Assembly (NCBI GenBank): GCA_028281495.1
Contig: JANQJU010000087.1
Location: forward strand, 1 to 47,827
Length of the DNA stretch: 47,827 bases
Source of the DNA: SAR324 cluster bacterium
GTDB lineage: Bacteria > SAR324 > NAC60-12
Direction of reading: 5' to 3'
Shown here: one piece after another, positions 8,711 through 16,428 of the stretch
Layout of the letters: each line of letters starts with the position of its first letter
How positions within the stretch are numbered: the stretch's first letter is position 1
Made by a program: the position numbers and the translations under genes
Notes under the pieces: generated by a model
What the model was told of the DNA's origin: nothing
Databases searched by the model: none
Seen by the model: the letters and a program-made list of their open reading frames with translations, nothing else

Positions 8711-9331
8711 TTATTCGACAGGGTATTTGGCAAAATAGGGTTGGATCAATTCTCGCTTCGCCTTATCGAGTTGCTCCGGTTCTGCTTTGTGCCAAGCGGA
8801 AAGCAAACTGGCCACTTCGGCCCAATTGACCGGTTCATGACGAAATAGACGCAATATCGCTCGCAACACGGGGAATCCTTCTTCCAGAGTTTCTGCGGCA
8901 AGCAATCGTTGGAATCTTCCGATTTTCACTGGGATTTTCACACCATCTCCCACAAACAACCCCCCCAACGCATCGGAAGACTGGCTGAGTTCTGGATCAT
9001 TCGCCCGACGGTCTCGCCACAACAAAAGCAATGCCTGAACCACTACCATAGAATAAAATCGAGACTCATGAGCTGCCTCATAGCGCTTCGAAACTGAGAA
9101 ATAGGCCAACGGGGCTTCCAGATGAACGTGTTTGTAGCTTTCCAGCCTCCGGAGTTGGGCCTTGGAGCGGATCGACAAATTGCGGTAAGCCACCAACAAC
9201 GTTTCAATCTGCTGACGACTTCCTGGACCTGGACCGCTTTTGTCCTGGTTCTCGGCTTCAGAAGGTGGGCTGGTTTTTAAAATGTTGGGGTCGATGTTTG
9301 GGGGGGAGTCGGTTTGAGGTTTCGTGGTCAT
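8711..9331 (-). CDS. cse2: Cascade small subunit Cse2 (CasB)
   Basis: Cse2 dimers line the belly of Cascade and stabilise the R-loop. The protein is 206 aa, with a disordered S/P/G-rich N-terminal tail of about 40 residues before the helical core (LRRLESYKHVHLEAPLAYF; RFQRLLAAETLEEGFPVLRA). E. coli Cse2 is about 160 aa, so the tail is an extension. The LLAA...F..LRAILRLF pattern is typical of the family. The ATG overlaps the cse1 stop (ATGA), so the two are coupled. Confidence 0.93.
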   Translation of the reverse strand: MTTKPQTDSPPNIDPNILKTSPPSEAENQDKSGPGPGSRQQIETLLVAYRNLSIRSKAQLRRLESYKHVHLEAPLAYFSVSKRYEAAHESRFYSMVVVQALLLLWRDRRANDPELSQSSDALGGLFVGDGVKIPVKIGRFQRLLAAETLEEGFPVLRAILRLFRHEPVNWAEVASLLSAWHKAEPEQLDKAKRELIQPYFAKYPVE

Positions 9332-10962
9332 GCGGCCTCCGAATGGGTTTGAGCGAAAGATTCATATGTTTTCTTCAGCGCTCCGTTGAATTTCCGAATC
9401 TGTTGAGTCAATCGTTGTTGGGCCTTCACGTCGTCGATAGCATAGTCTTGCTGACATAAGCCCTCAAACTGATCCCGCAATTCCTTACGGAGTTCCTGCA
9501 GTTCTTTGAGCATTTCTGGACTCAGCGTACCGTTCAGGAAATGTTGCTGCCACGCCAACACCTGATCCAAAATCCGTTGTCCCCATTTCTGGACCAAAGC
9601 TTCATGGATATTGTCCACATTGAGGAGGGCCAAGCGGGCTCGATTCTTATCGGCCGAACCATAGTAACGAAAACTATTGAGCATCTCGTGTTGCGTGGCA
9701 CAGAGTTGTTCTAACACTTGATAAAACTGAGCCTCTTGAGTTTCATCTGCAAACCACGGCAAGTCCACCCGTTGATGATGAAAACTGAGCAACTTGGCTT
9801 TGTCAGTACGATACGCTTGCAAGTCGAGGGTGAAATTTCCTTCATCGGCAAATTCAGAGGCACAAGCTCGATATTGCTGGATCACCGGAGCGGCTGAAAA
9901 TTCACGATTTTTCTGAGCCATAAACATCTTCATACTCAAACTGCCCAAACTTCGCCAAATCGAGGGGTTGTAGTTTTGAGGCAAACGTTGATGTTTTTTG
10001 GTGTCCTCATACCACGCCAAGCCGGGATGATTCATGAACTGACTGAGTCGCTCCCCTTTGCTCCAATAGTATCCAGTTACCTTGTGGTCCCCTGGCAGAC
10101 CGGACAGATCACAAACGCCTTTTTGTTCCACGACCTCAAAAAATGCATGCCGTGGCGTGTACAACAAGGCACGACGCAGTCCAATTTGCGATACTCGGTC
10201 TTCTCGATCTTTCCCTTTGATTGCTCCCGGTTTTTCCCACGAGGGTGGATCTTCTGAAAACTCACGTTCCCATCCCCAGGCTTCCCATTGATCGTCTCTG
10301 ACATACTCTTGGATCAAATTGGGGAACAGCGTATTGACGATCATTCGTTTGAACGTGTTGGGTTCTTCGATCATACACAAATACGCTTGATTGCCCCGCA
10401 AGTTCGAAGGCCCGGCCAATCCAGCCACACAAAAATAATTGTGATGCATCAACGCCAACAACGCACTCGACCAATTGAGCTTCGTCAATAAACCCGGTCT
10501 CTTGTGATGGCACGGATTGTTGCCTGACGCCGAATGGATCATCAAACCGTCCAGTCCCTCGGTGGCCCCCTCCACTTTTTTGCACCCGCTTCCCTTCTTT
10601 CCTGCTAAAGCAATCAAGTTTTGATGCTGGTAGAAACCACTTTGGTTTGAACGTAAGGTGAACTCATCCGAGTGTTGCTCCATCGCGGCTTCAACACGCT
10701 CTTGATAATCAGCAAAACACTCAGCCTCCGTACCGTCACGAATCAAATCTTGCCACTCGTCCACGGTCAATTCGACTTCCAGCAATTGCAACACCAAGCT
10801 GGGAACATAACGCAAAAAAGCTTCCAACGCCGAATCCGGATGCGCCGGAGGTTCCTGTACATTTCCCAATAACACCTCTCGTAAGGGGATTTCTTGCAAT
10901 CCCTGACTGCTATAGTAAGTGAAGAAGGGATCGTGAATGGGGTTGTAAGTTAGCTCGGACAT
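9328..10962 (-). CDS. cse1: Cascade large subunit Cse1 (CasA, Cas8e)
   Basis: Cse1 recognises the PAM and recruits Cas3. The 544-aa chain has the family start (YNPIHDPFF, then GLQEIPLREVLL). A nucleic-acid-contacting loop region includes FYQHQNL and the conserved ASGNNPCHHKR, followed by TKLNWSSALLALMHHNYFCV. It is the first gene of the Cascade operon, and the promoter should lie in 10963-11100 on the minus strand. A weak AAAGAA precedes the ATG. Confidence 0.95.
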   Translation of the reverse strand: MSELTYNPIHDPFFTYYSSQGLQEIPLREVLLGNVQEPPAHPDSALEAFLRYVPSLVLQLLEVELTVDEWQDLIRDGTEAECFADYQERVEAAMEQHSDEFTLRSNQSGFYQHQNLIALAGKKGSGCKKVEGATEGLDGLMIHSASGNNPCHHKRPGLLTKLNWSSALLALMHHNYFCVAGLAGPSNLRGNQAYLCMIEEPNTFKRMIVNTLFPNLIQEYVRDDQWEAWGWEREFSEDPPSWEKPGAIKGKDREDRVSQIGLRRALLYTPRHAFFEVVEQKGVCDLSGLPGDHKVTGYYWSKGERLSQFMNHPGLAWYEDTKKHQRLPQNYNPSIWRSLGSLSMKMFMAQKNREFSAAPVIQQYRACASEFADEGNFTLDLQAYRTDKAKLLSFHHQRVDLPWFADETQEAQFYQVLEQLCATQHEMLNSFRYYGSADKNRARLALLNVDNIHEALVQKWGQRILDQVLAWQQHFLNGTLSPEMLKELQELRKELRDQFEGLCQQDYAIDDVKAQQRLTQQIRKFNGALKKTYESFAQTHSEAA

Positions 10963-11039
10963 GATTTTTTATATTCTTTTTTAGAAATTATCTTGAGTAC
11001 CAGTAGCCCCAACACTAACAAAGGATTTAATGGAATACA

Positions 11040-11198
11040 AGAGTTTGAGATGCTGAGTACATGTCAATTTGAAAGGAAGAAAGGTGCAGTCGGTTCAAGT
11101 TGATACTGTTGAAAAAAAGAAAAATAGTTATTCTGCAAGACCGAAACTTATCAAGCTGGTAAGCGTAGGTCCTGCTTAGCCCCTACAGGGGCTTTTTT
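11040..11198 (+). ncRNA. Candidate small RNA ending in an intrinsic terminator
   Basis: The clear signal is the terminator: AGCCCC (11178-11183), loop TACA, GGGGCT (11188-11193), then a run of T to 11198, oriented plus. No plus-strand gene precedes it; the region lies between the cse1 promoter area (minus strand) and the next plus-strand gene. Only tiny unconvincing reading frames occur between 11040 and 11170. I infer a short non-coding transcript divergent from the Cascade operon, with an unknown 5' end. Alternatively it is a leftover terminator of a lost gene. Confidence 0.35.
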
Positions 11199-11240
11199 GC
11201 TCAAAAGCTTCATTAATTTAATATCTATTTTTGGCCTCCA

Positions 11241-11441
11241 ATGGATTTTCAAGTCGCAATAACACAAAAAAACAGTTTCCACGATCACCTTGTTTTAGAG
11301 GAAACAGCAGAGGGAGTTCGGTTAACAGCCCAACAAGATTCTCAACTTTCCTGGGAAGACACATATCGAGCAATGGCTCAAGAAAATGAATCGTGGGATG
11401 ATTTCGATGTGACCTTGTTGGATGGATTGACCAAAATCTAA
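11241..11441 (+). CDS. Small acidic antitoxin-like protein, orphan
   Basis: A 66-aa acidic protein. The layout of a short strand-rich start followed by EGVRLTAQ, LSWEDTYRAMAQE and WDDFDVTLLDGL resembles small antitoxins paired with MazF/PemK-type toxins, which often end in a W-DFD-T--DGL motif. No toxin follows: 11442-11576 is non-coding. It may be an orphan or a remnant. No clear ribosome binding site precedes the ATG. Its assignment is by motif only. Confidence 0.5.
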   Translation: MDFQVAITQKNSFHDHLVLEETAEGVRLTAQQDSQLSWEDTYRAMAQENESWDDFDVTLLDGLTKI

Positions 11442-11576
11442 GCTGAATGACCCTCCACACCTCGCCCTCCATTGATAATTCTCTAGCACTCTTATATAGC
11501 TAGCAAAGAGACTTGGTAGTAAAACCTCGATCCAAATTGTGGCGTTACCACGGCATCATGTGGGGGGTTACTTTCT

Positions 11577-13052
11577 ATGATGAAAATCAAAAACAGCTTG
11601 GGGCACCTGCTCTTGTTTCACATCTTGTGGAGCAGCTCGTTGATCACCTTAGTGATCACCATGTTCCAACTCTACTTAGACTATCAAGAAGATATCGATT
11701 TAGTCGAAAATCGGATGATGCAAATTCAACAAAGTTATGTCCCGATCATTACTGAAAGTTTATGGGTTCAAAACATGGAGCAGCTTCGACCTCAATTGGA
11801 AGCTATTTTGCGTTTACCCGACATGAAGTCACTTGAAATCTATGCTAACGACGAACTGCTCATTTCAGTAGGAATTAAAACCGCCAAGTACACGATTGAC
11901 CGAAATTTCCCCCTCACTTACCTCTATAAAAACAAGGAAGTAAACTTGGGTGTATTGGTTGTGAAATCCGATCTAGAAGCCATTTATACTCGTCTTTATG
12001 AACGACTCATTGTTATACTAACCACGCAGGCTTTTAAGACTTTTTTGGTTTCTTCATTCATTTTATTTATTGTTCATCATTTGATCATTCGGCATCTGAG
12101 CAATATTGCGTCTTACACAAAAAAATTGGATTTGCATCAAATCGATCATTCGCTTTATTTGGAACGTCCCGACCGCAATGATGAGCTCAAATCGGTCGTG
12201 CAAGCGTTGCATTCGATGCAATCCAATTTACAACAGTCGCATGCCCAACTTCAGGAATATCAAAATCACTTGGAAGAACAAGTACGAGAGCGAACGCAAG
12301 CGTTGAGAATGGTGAATGATCTGTTGGAAGAAGATCTAGAACTTGCTGCAAAGTTTCAGCAATCGTTGCTTTCGATTGTCACCGAAGTTCCCTTTTTGAA
12401 AATCGCGTGTCGTAACTTTCCTCATAGTAAAGTTTCAGGCGATGTGTATGACATGTCGATCAATCGCGAGAAGGAGTTTTGTTTTTTTCTGGGAGACGCC
12501 ACCGGTCATGGCGTTGCTGCAGCCTTCATGACCATGATGGTCGCCATTGGATTGGACACCGTTCCTCATCACTTGAGTAGTGACGAAGTGATCCGCCAAA
12601 TCAACCAGTTGTTGGCTTCACGGCAACCGGAAAAATGGATCACGGGCATCTATTTCCGAATCAGCCCAGACGGCCAATTGAAAGCATGCAATGCCGGGCA
12701 CCCCTCGCTGGTGATCATTCCCCAGAATGGGGATCCTGTGGTTCGGCTCAATGAACGGGGGTGCCCTTTGGGGATGTTCCAAGATGAAGTGGTGCCCTAT
12801 ATGGAAGAAACCTATCGGCTGGAAGAAGGAGACAAGGTCTTTTTATACACCGACGGGGTGATCGAATGGGGCAATGCTGACGATCAATTTTTTGGCGAAA
12901 AACAATTGCTTCGATTTTTAGATGAACATCGAGATCTGGAGGTGACCATGCTTCTGGATCACCTGTTCGTCCACTTACAAACGTTCGCAAACGGTCATGC
13001 TTGTAATGATGACCTCACCATGAGTTGCTTTCAATATCATCGCACCCCTTGA
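11577..13052 (+). CDS. Membrane sensor with HAMP and SpoIIE-type PP2C phosphatase
   Basis: A 491-aa protein. Two membrane segments (~7-29 and ~150-172) flank a periplasmic sensor region of about 120 residues. A HAMP-like segment, a coiled coil (QNHLEEQVRERTQALRMVND) and a C-terminal SpoIIE/RsbU phosphatase domain (from ~255) follow. The metal-binding motifs are present: SGDVYDM (~289), LGDATGHGVAAAF (~308), GHPSLV, FLYTDGV and DDLTM near the end. Such proteins dephosphorylate anti-sigma-factor antagonists. GGGGGG lies about ten bases before the ATG. The next gene, 12 bp downstream, encodes a periplasmic binding protein that is a plausible ligand-binding partner for the sensor domain. Confidence 0.9.
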   Translation: MMKIKNSLGHLLLFHILWSSSLITLVITMFQLYLDYQEDIDLVENRMMQIQQSYVPIITESLWVQNMEQLRPQLEAILRLPDMKSLEIYANDELLISVGIKTAKYTIDRNFPLTYLYKNKEVNLGVLVVKSDLEAIYTRLYERLIVILTTQAFKTFLVSSFILFIVHHLIIRHLSNIASYTKKLDLHQIDHSLYLERPDRNDELKSVVQALHSMQSNLQQSHAQLQEYQNHLEEQVRERTQALRMVNDLLEEDLELAAKFQQSLLSIVTEVPFLKIACRNFPHSKVSGDVYDMSINREKEFCFFLGDATGHGVAAAFMTMMVAIGLDTVPHHLSSDEVIRQINQLLASRQPEKWITGIYFRISPDGQLKACNAGHPSLVIIPQNGDPVVRLNERGCPLGMFQDEVVPYMEETYRLEEGDKVFLYTDGVIEWGNADDQFFGEKQLLRFLDEHRDLEVTMLLDHLFVHLQTFANGHACNDDLTMSCFQYHRTP

Positions 13053-13064
13053 AGAGAGGTCCCC

Positions 13065-13781
13065 ATGGAAAAACACTTCCTTCTGTGTTTCTTGATTTGC
13101 CTCACATTTCTGGTCGCCTTGGGAACGAGGTCGACTCGTTTGCAGGCGGAGCCGCTCACCTTCTCGCATATTGAAGCTGCATCCGGTGCCCCGCTCTCCG
13201 AAGCCATTCTCCGAGAAGCCTATCATGCTTTGGGGATTTCGATTGAAATGGAAGCCTTGCCTGCCTCGCGTGCCCTGACCTTTGCCAATCAAGGCAAAAC
13301 CGATGGCGAATTGTTCCGTATCAAGATCGGTCCCAAGTATTCGAACTTGATTCGAATTGATGAGCCTTTATTTCAGGTCGAAGTGATGGTGTTTACCAAA
13401 TATGTCGAATTTCCAGTCCAGGGTGTCGAGAGCATACGACCTTATGAAATTGGTATCATCAACGGGATCAAACTGGTGGAACGCTTGACCCAAGGCATGC
13501 AAGTCACCAAAGTCACCAGCGGGGTGCAGCTCATTCGAATGCTGGATAAAAAGCACATCGACATCGCTCTGTTGGGGCGTTTGAGCGGCCTTCAATATTG
13601 GAAAAACACCCAAGTGGAAGGAATCAAAATTCTAGAACCCCCGGTCGACTCTCGCAATGTTTATCACTACCTCCACAAACGGCATCACGCCCTCGTCCCT
13701 CAAGTGGAACAACGCCTGAAACAACTCCGTGCCGAAGGTACTATCCAACAAATCATCGACTCGTTTTTCAATCAGTCATGA
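13065..13781 (+). CDS. Periplasmic solute-binding protein, SBP_bac_3-like
   Basis: A 238-aa protein with a Sec signal peptide (hydrophobic residues ~5-22, likely cleavage after LQA) and a fold pattern like family-3 solute-binding proteins: EAYHALGISIEMEALPASRAL, then a hinge with IRPYEIGIINGIKLVERL and a C-terminal LKQLRAEGTIQQIID. The family binds small polar molecules. There is no ABC transporter nearby; the tight linkage to the SpoIIE-type sensor suggests that it presents a ligand to that sensor (inference). Its end overlaps by 10 bp the end of the convergent ATPase gene. Confidence 0.8.
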   Translation: MEKHFLLCFLICLTFLVALGTRSTRLQAEPLTFSHIEAASGAPLSEAILREAYHALGISIEMEALPASRALTFANQGKTDGELFRIKIGPKYSNLIRIDEPLFQVEVMVFTKYVEFPVQGVESIRPYEIGIINGIKLVERLTQGMQVTKVTSGVQLIRMLDKKHIDIALLGRLSGLQYWKNTQVEGIKILEPPVDSRNVYHYLHKRHHALVPQVEQRLKQLRAEGTIQQIIDSFFNQS

Positions 13782-15388
13782 CGGGTTTCCACAAACACTG
13801 GATCCACTCGAACTCCGGTGGTTTCGTCCGTCCATGAGGTTTGATATTTTTCTCGGTTTTCGGCATCAACCGATTCGATAAAAAATACCAAGGTGATGCA
13901 ATCCAACCCCAATTGCTGTCCATACCGCGCGGCCTGTTGCAAGGCTTCTTGATAAGCCCGCACTGTAGAGAAGGTTTTCAGCTCCAAGCCATAGAGTGTT
14001 CCACCGTGACGGATCACCAGGTCGATTTTGCCATTGCCTGTGGGAAATTCAGGCACGACTTGGGATTTGAAATCCTGCAAAAAACGGGTCAGGTAGTGAT
14101 ACAGATTGAAATGGAACACTGCTTCATAAATCCGGTGGTCTCGACGACGAGGCACCGCTTTAAACAACCATTCCGAATTGGCATGCAAATAGGTTTCGTA
14201 GTGCCGCAACACACCTCGCAGTTGAAGTGACTCCGGAGTCGCCGAATCGCTCAAATCGGTGAACGGCGGCACGACCGAACCCGCAGCTCCAAACCAGATC
14301 CCTGAAAAATATTGAAACAGTGTTTTTTGCACAAAAGGATTGGCGAATTTGACATAGTCTCCACTTTTTGAAGACGCTCGGTCAATGATGCCGTGGGTAT
14401 ACAGGTATTGATGGACCGGGTTGTGGAATTCGAATTCTTGCAGCTCAGAAGCCTGAAACAACTCAATCACCATCTGTTGATAGGGTTCCTCTTGAGCCTT
14501 TTGGATAAGATTCATGACCGTGTTGTTGGGCAAACCGCGGGCGGCCGTATACAGCGCACGTTCGACTTGATTGATCGTGAGGGAAAAGTCCTTTTCCGCC
14601 TCGGGAGTCGGACTTTGCGTCAGCAATTCCCCCAACCAACCAATAAGCCCCGGTTGGCCTTGGGTTTCGTGATACAAGCGGTCGATGCTCTCTGATTCCA
14701 CGACACGCCCACTTTCTTGCTGATACCATTGGAACATTCCCATCACTTCCTCATGGGTGAGATTGGGGATGTGAATGTTGTTTTGCACATTGAACGGCGA
14801 CCCTTTCCGATTGTCCAGCCCCAACACACTATGAATTCCAATCATAGCCACTCCATGCAACAGAAAGGTCTTCTGATCCAAGGGCAACTCCGTCTCCCGT
14901 TGACGTGTCATATAGATCTTGCGGAAGGCACGAGCAATCAAAGCAATCGCTTCGGGGGACAAGACGTCAAATTCATCCAAAATCAAGATCAGTGGCTTGG
15001 AAAGGACTTGGTTGGAAAAAAACGAACGGAATTGAGACAAGAACTCGGTTGGTGTCCATTGTTCTCGATTAGGACGAGCCAGATGCAGCCGATCTGCAAT
15101 CTCGGTGAGGATCATGTACAGGACGTCCTTGGGGGAAGTCACGATTTCCAAATCATCCAGATCCAGTGCCAGTACATCAAACCGTGCGTCATCGAGAAGC
15201 CGTCGTCGGACCTGCTCCATAATCCAACTTTTCCCCCGTTGCCGAGGGCCCCACACTGTGAAATAACGTCCGCCTTCCTCAGGGACCTCTCCTCGCAAGT
15301 GAGCGATTCCTTGCTCAATCAACTCCGCTCGAGGGGCATAATAATGCTGATTCACATTGAGCATGCCATACGAAAAAAAATGCCGCAT
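13772..15388 (-). CDS. AAA-family ATPase fused to PD-(D/E)XK nuclease-like domain
   Basis: A 538-aa protein. An N-terminal P-loop (Walker A GPRQRGKS, residues 47-54) and Walker B LILILDEFD (~133-141) define a STAND/AAA_35-like ATPase. A middle part resembles a winged helix (LIGWLGELLT; NPVHQYLYTHGIID). The C-terminal ~90 residues carry a PD-(D/E)XK signature: GKIDLVIRHGGTLYGLELK (D, then E-x-K). Proteins of this layout occur in many copies in some environmental bacteria; their biochemical role is not established. Its 5' leader contains a CRISPR-repeat-like sequence (15421-15449). It is one of four ATPase/nuclease genes in the window. Confidence 0.85.
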   Translation of the reverse strand: MRHFFSYGMLNVNQHYYAPRAELIEQGIAHLRGEVPEEGGRYFTVWGPRQRGKSWIMEQVRRRLLDDARFDVLALDLDDLEIVTSPKDVLYMILTEIADRLHLARPNREQWTPTEFLSQFRSFFSNQVLSKPLILILDEFDVLSPEAIALIARAFRKIYMTRQRETELPLDQKTFLLHGVAMIGIHSVLGLDNRKGSPFNVQNNIHIPNLTHEEVMGMFQWYQQESGRVVESESIDRLYHETQGQPGLIGWLGELLTQSPTPEAEKDFSLTINQVERALYTAARGLPNNTVMNLIQKAQEEPYQQMVIELFQASELQEFEFHNPVHQYLYTHGIIDRASSKSGDYVKFANPFVQKTLFQYFSGIWFGAAGSVVPPFTDLSDSATPESLQLRGVLRHYETYLHANSEWLFKAVPRRRDHRIYEAVFHFNLYHYLTRFLQDFKSQVVPEFPTGNGKIDLVIRHGGTLYGLELKTFSTVRAYQEALQQAARYGQQLGLDCITLVFFIESVDAENREKYQTSWTDETTGVRVDPVFVETRHD

Positions 15389-15420
15389 CGTTTCATCTCC
15401 TTGTCGATCTATCCAGGTCG

Positions 15421-15449
15421 CGATTCATTCCCACAGGCACGGGGAAAGG
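15421..15449 (-). repeat. Solitary CRISPR-repeat-like sequence upstream of an ATPase gene
   Basis: Aligned without gaps to the 29-bp array repeat, 24 positions are identical; the core ACAGGCACGGGG is nearly intact. Two of the changes keep a hairpin possible in a shifted register: on the minus strand TTCCC pairs with GGGAA around a 9-nt loop. In the crRNA orientation, the next 32 nt (15420-15389) end exactly at the ATG of the ATPase gene, so the element lies in that gene's likely 5' leader. No second repeat is present. It is more than 14 kb from the array. Confidence 0.85.
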
Positions 15450-15618
15450 ATAGAAATCCATACACTTCTCTTTGTGGAAAATTATTTTATCTCATTTTTT
15501 CAGTGAGCTAGTGTATTTCAAAGCTACCTGGCTGCACTCTGACTTCCTTTGATTTGAGGCCAGTTACACATTCGTTACACAGCAAAGTAAGATCAGACCG
15601 AAGTGTGGACTTTTACAA

Positions 15619-15897
15619 CTATGCGAGTTCAATATGCAGTTTTTTACCTAGTGCAGTGGCAGCCCGTTCTAGCGTTTGGAGTGTCACCGAGCCATTTGAA
15701 GGGTCAAGCAACCGATCCAGAGAAGACCGACTCGTTTGCATACGTTTTGCCATTGCAGTTTTGGAAAGATTGTTCCGTTCCATCATTTGGCGGATTTGGT
15801 AGGCAATCACGCGTTTAATGGCAACGGCTTCTGTCTCTGCCAAAAGTCCTTCTTCGACAAGGAAGTCGTCAAAGCTACTTCCAATATGTTGATTCAT
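15619..15897 (-). CDS. XRE-family antitoxin (HigA-like)
   Basis: A 92-aa helix-turn-helix protein. The HTH spans about residues 38-62 (NLSKTAMAKRMQTSRSSLDRLL) and is followed by SVTLQTLERAATALGK, typical of HigA-type antitoxins. It overlaps the upstream toxin gene by 4 bp (ATGA), the toxin-first order characteristic of HigBA loci. It should neutralise the toxin and repress the shared promoter near 16245-16290. Confidence 0.9.
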   Translation of the reverse strand: MNQHIGSSFDDFLVEEGLLAETEAVAIKRVIAYQIRQMMERNNLSKTAMAKRMQTSRSSLDRLLDPSNGSVTLQTLERAATALGKKLHIELA

Positions 15898-16244
15898 AGT
15901 ACCTCTCTTAGTGTTTTAAGTCGTTTTTTTGAGATCTGTAATTCACTAGTAGGAGTTTTTTTGGATTTTTTGATAAATCCATGAAGAAGAATCATTTGTT
16001 CTTGATGTACGGTGAAGGTTACACGAGCAATTCCATGTGTGATCGACGATCTTACCTCCCAGAGACCATCATCCAATTTACGCACCAATGGCATTCCAAG
16101 AGGCCAACCCAACTGGACCGTTTTGATATCTTCTCCAATTGTTTTTTTGTCAGGGCGCTCTAATCTTTTTAACCATTCTCGAACAGGCTCATTTCCTGAT
16201 GAGGTCTGATAAAAGACGACCTTTAGACGAATTTGTTTTTTCAT
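15894..16244 (-). CDS. RelE/HigB-type (Gp49-like, DUF891) toxin
   Basis: A 116-aa basic protein with the RelE-fold pattern of the phage Gp49/HigB family: VFYQTSSGNEPVREWLKRL, then GWPLGMPLVRKLDDGLWEVR and a C-terminal strand pair VTFTVHQEQMILLHGFIKKS followed by a lysine-rich helix. Members are translation-dependent mRNA interferases. Length and arrangement are complete, so it is probably functional with the overlapping antitoxin gene. The ATG starts MKKQIRLKV. Confidence 0.9.
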   Translation of the reverse strand: MKKQIRLKVVFYQTSSGNEPVREWLKRLERPDKKTIGEDIKTVQLGWPLGMPLVRKLDDGLWEVRSSITHGIARVTFTVHQEQMILLHGFIKKSKKTPTSELQISKKRLKTLREVL

Positions 16245-16254
16245 ATAATTCTAA

Positions 16255-16270
16255 GTACCTTTTTTGGTAC
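16255..16270. promoter_or_regulatory. Inverted repeat upstream of the toxin-antitoxin pair
   Basis: GTACC and GGTAC are separated by six T, 11 bp upstream of the toxin ATG; the minus-strand TAGAAT/TATATG lies between them and the start codon as a possible -10. The position suggests an operator for the XRE antitoxin. Confidence 0.5.
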
Positions 16271-16428
16271 AGCTATGTCAATTTTTTATAAATGCCGAAT
16301 CTAAAAAACAGATCATCAATTTCCCTACCGTTCTTTCCAGATTGCATATATAAAACGGTTAGCTTATCCGAATCCTCTGAACCGTTTTTTTCCTCCTCAC
16401 GATAGCCCTCTTCAATTACAAGGTTTTG

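Noticed and set aside
10963..11240. tRNA gene or tracrRNA-like sequence near the Cascade promoter
   Set aside because: No cloverleaf, no CCA end and no stretch complementary to the CRISPR repeat; only the terminator hairpin is clear.
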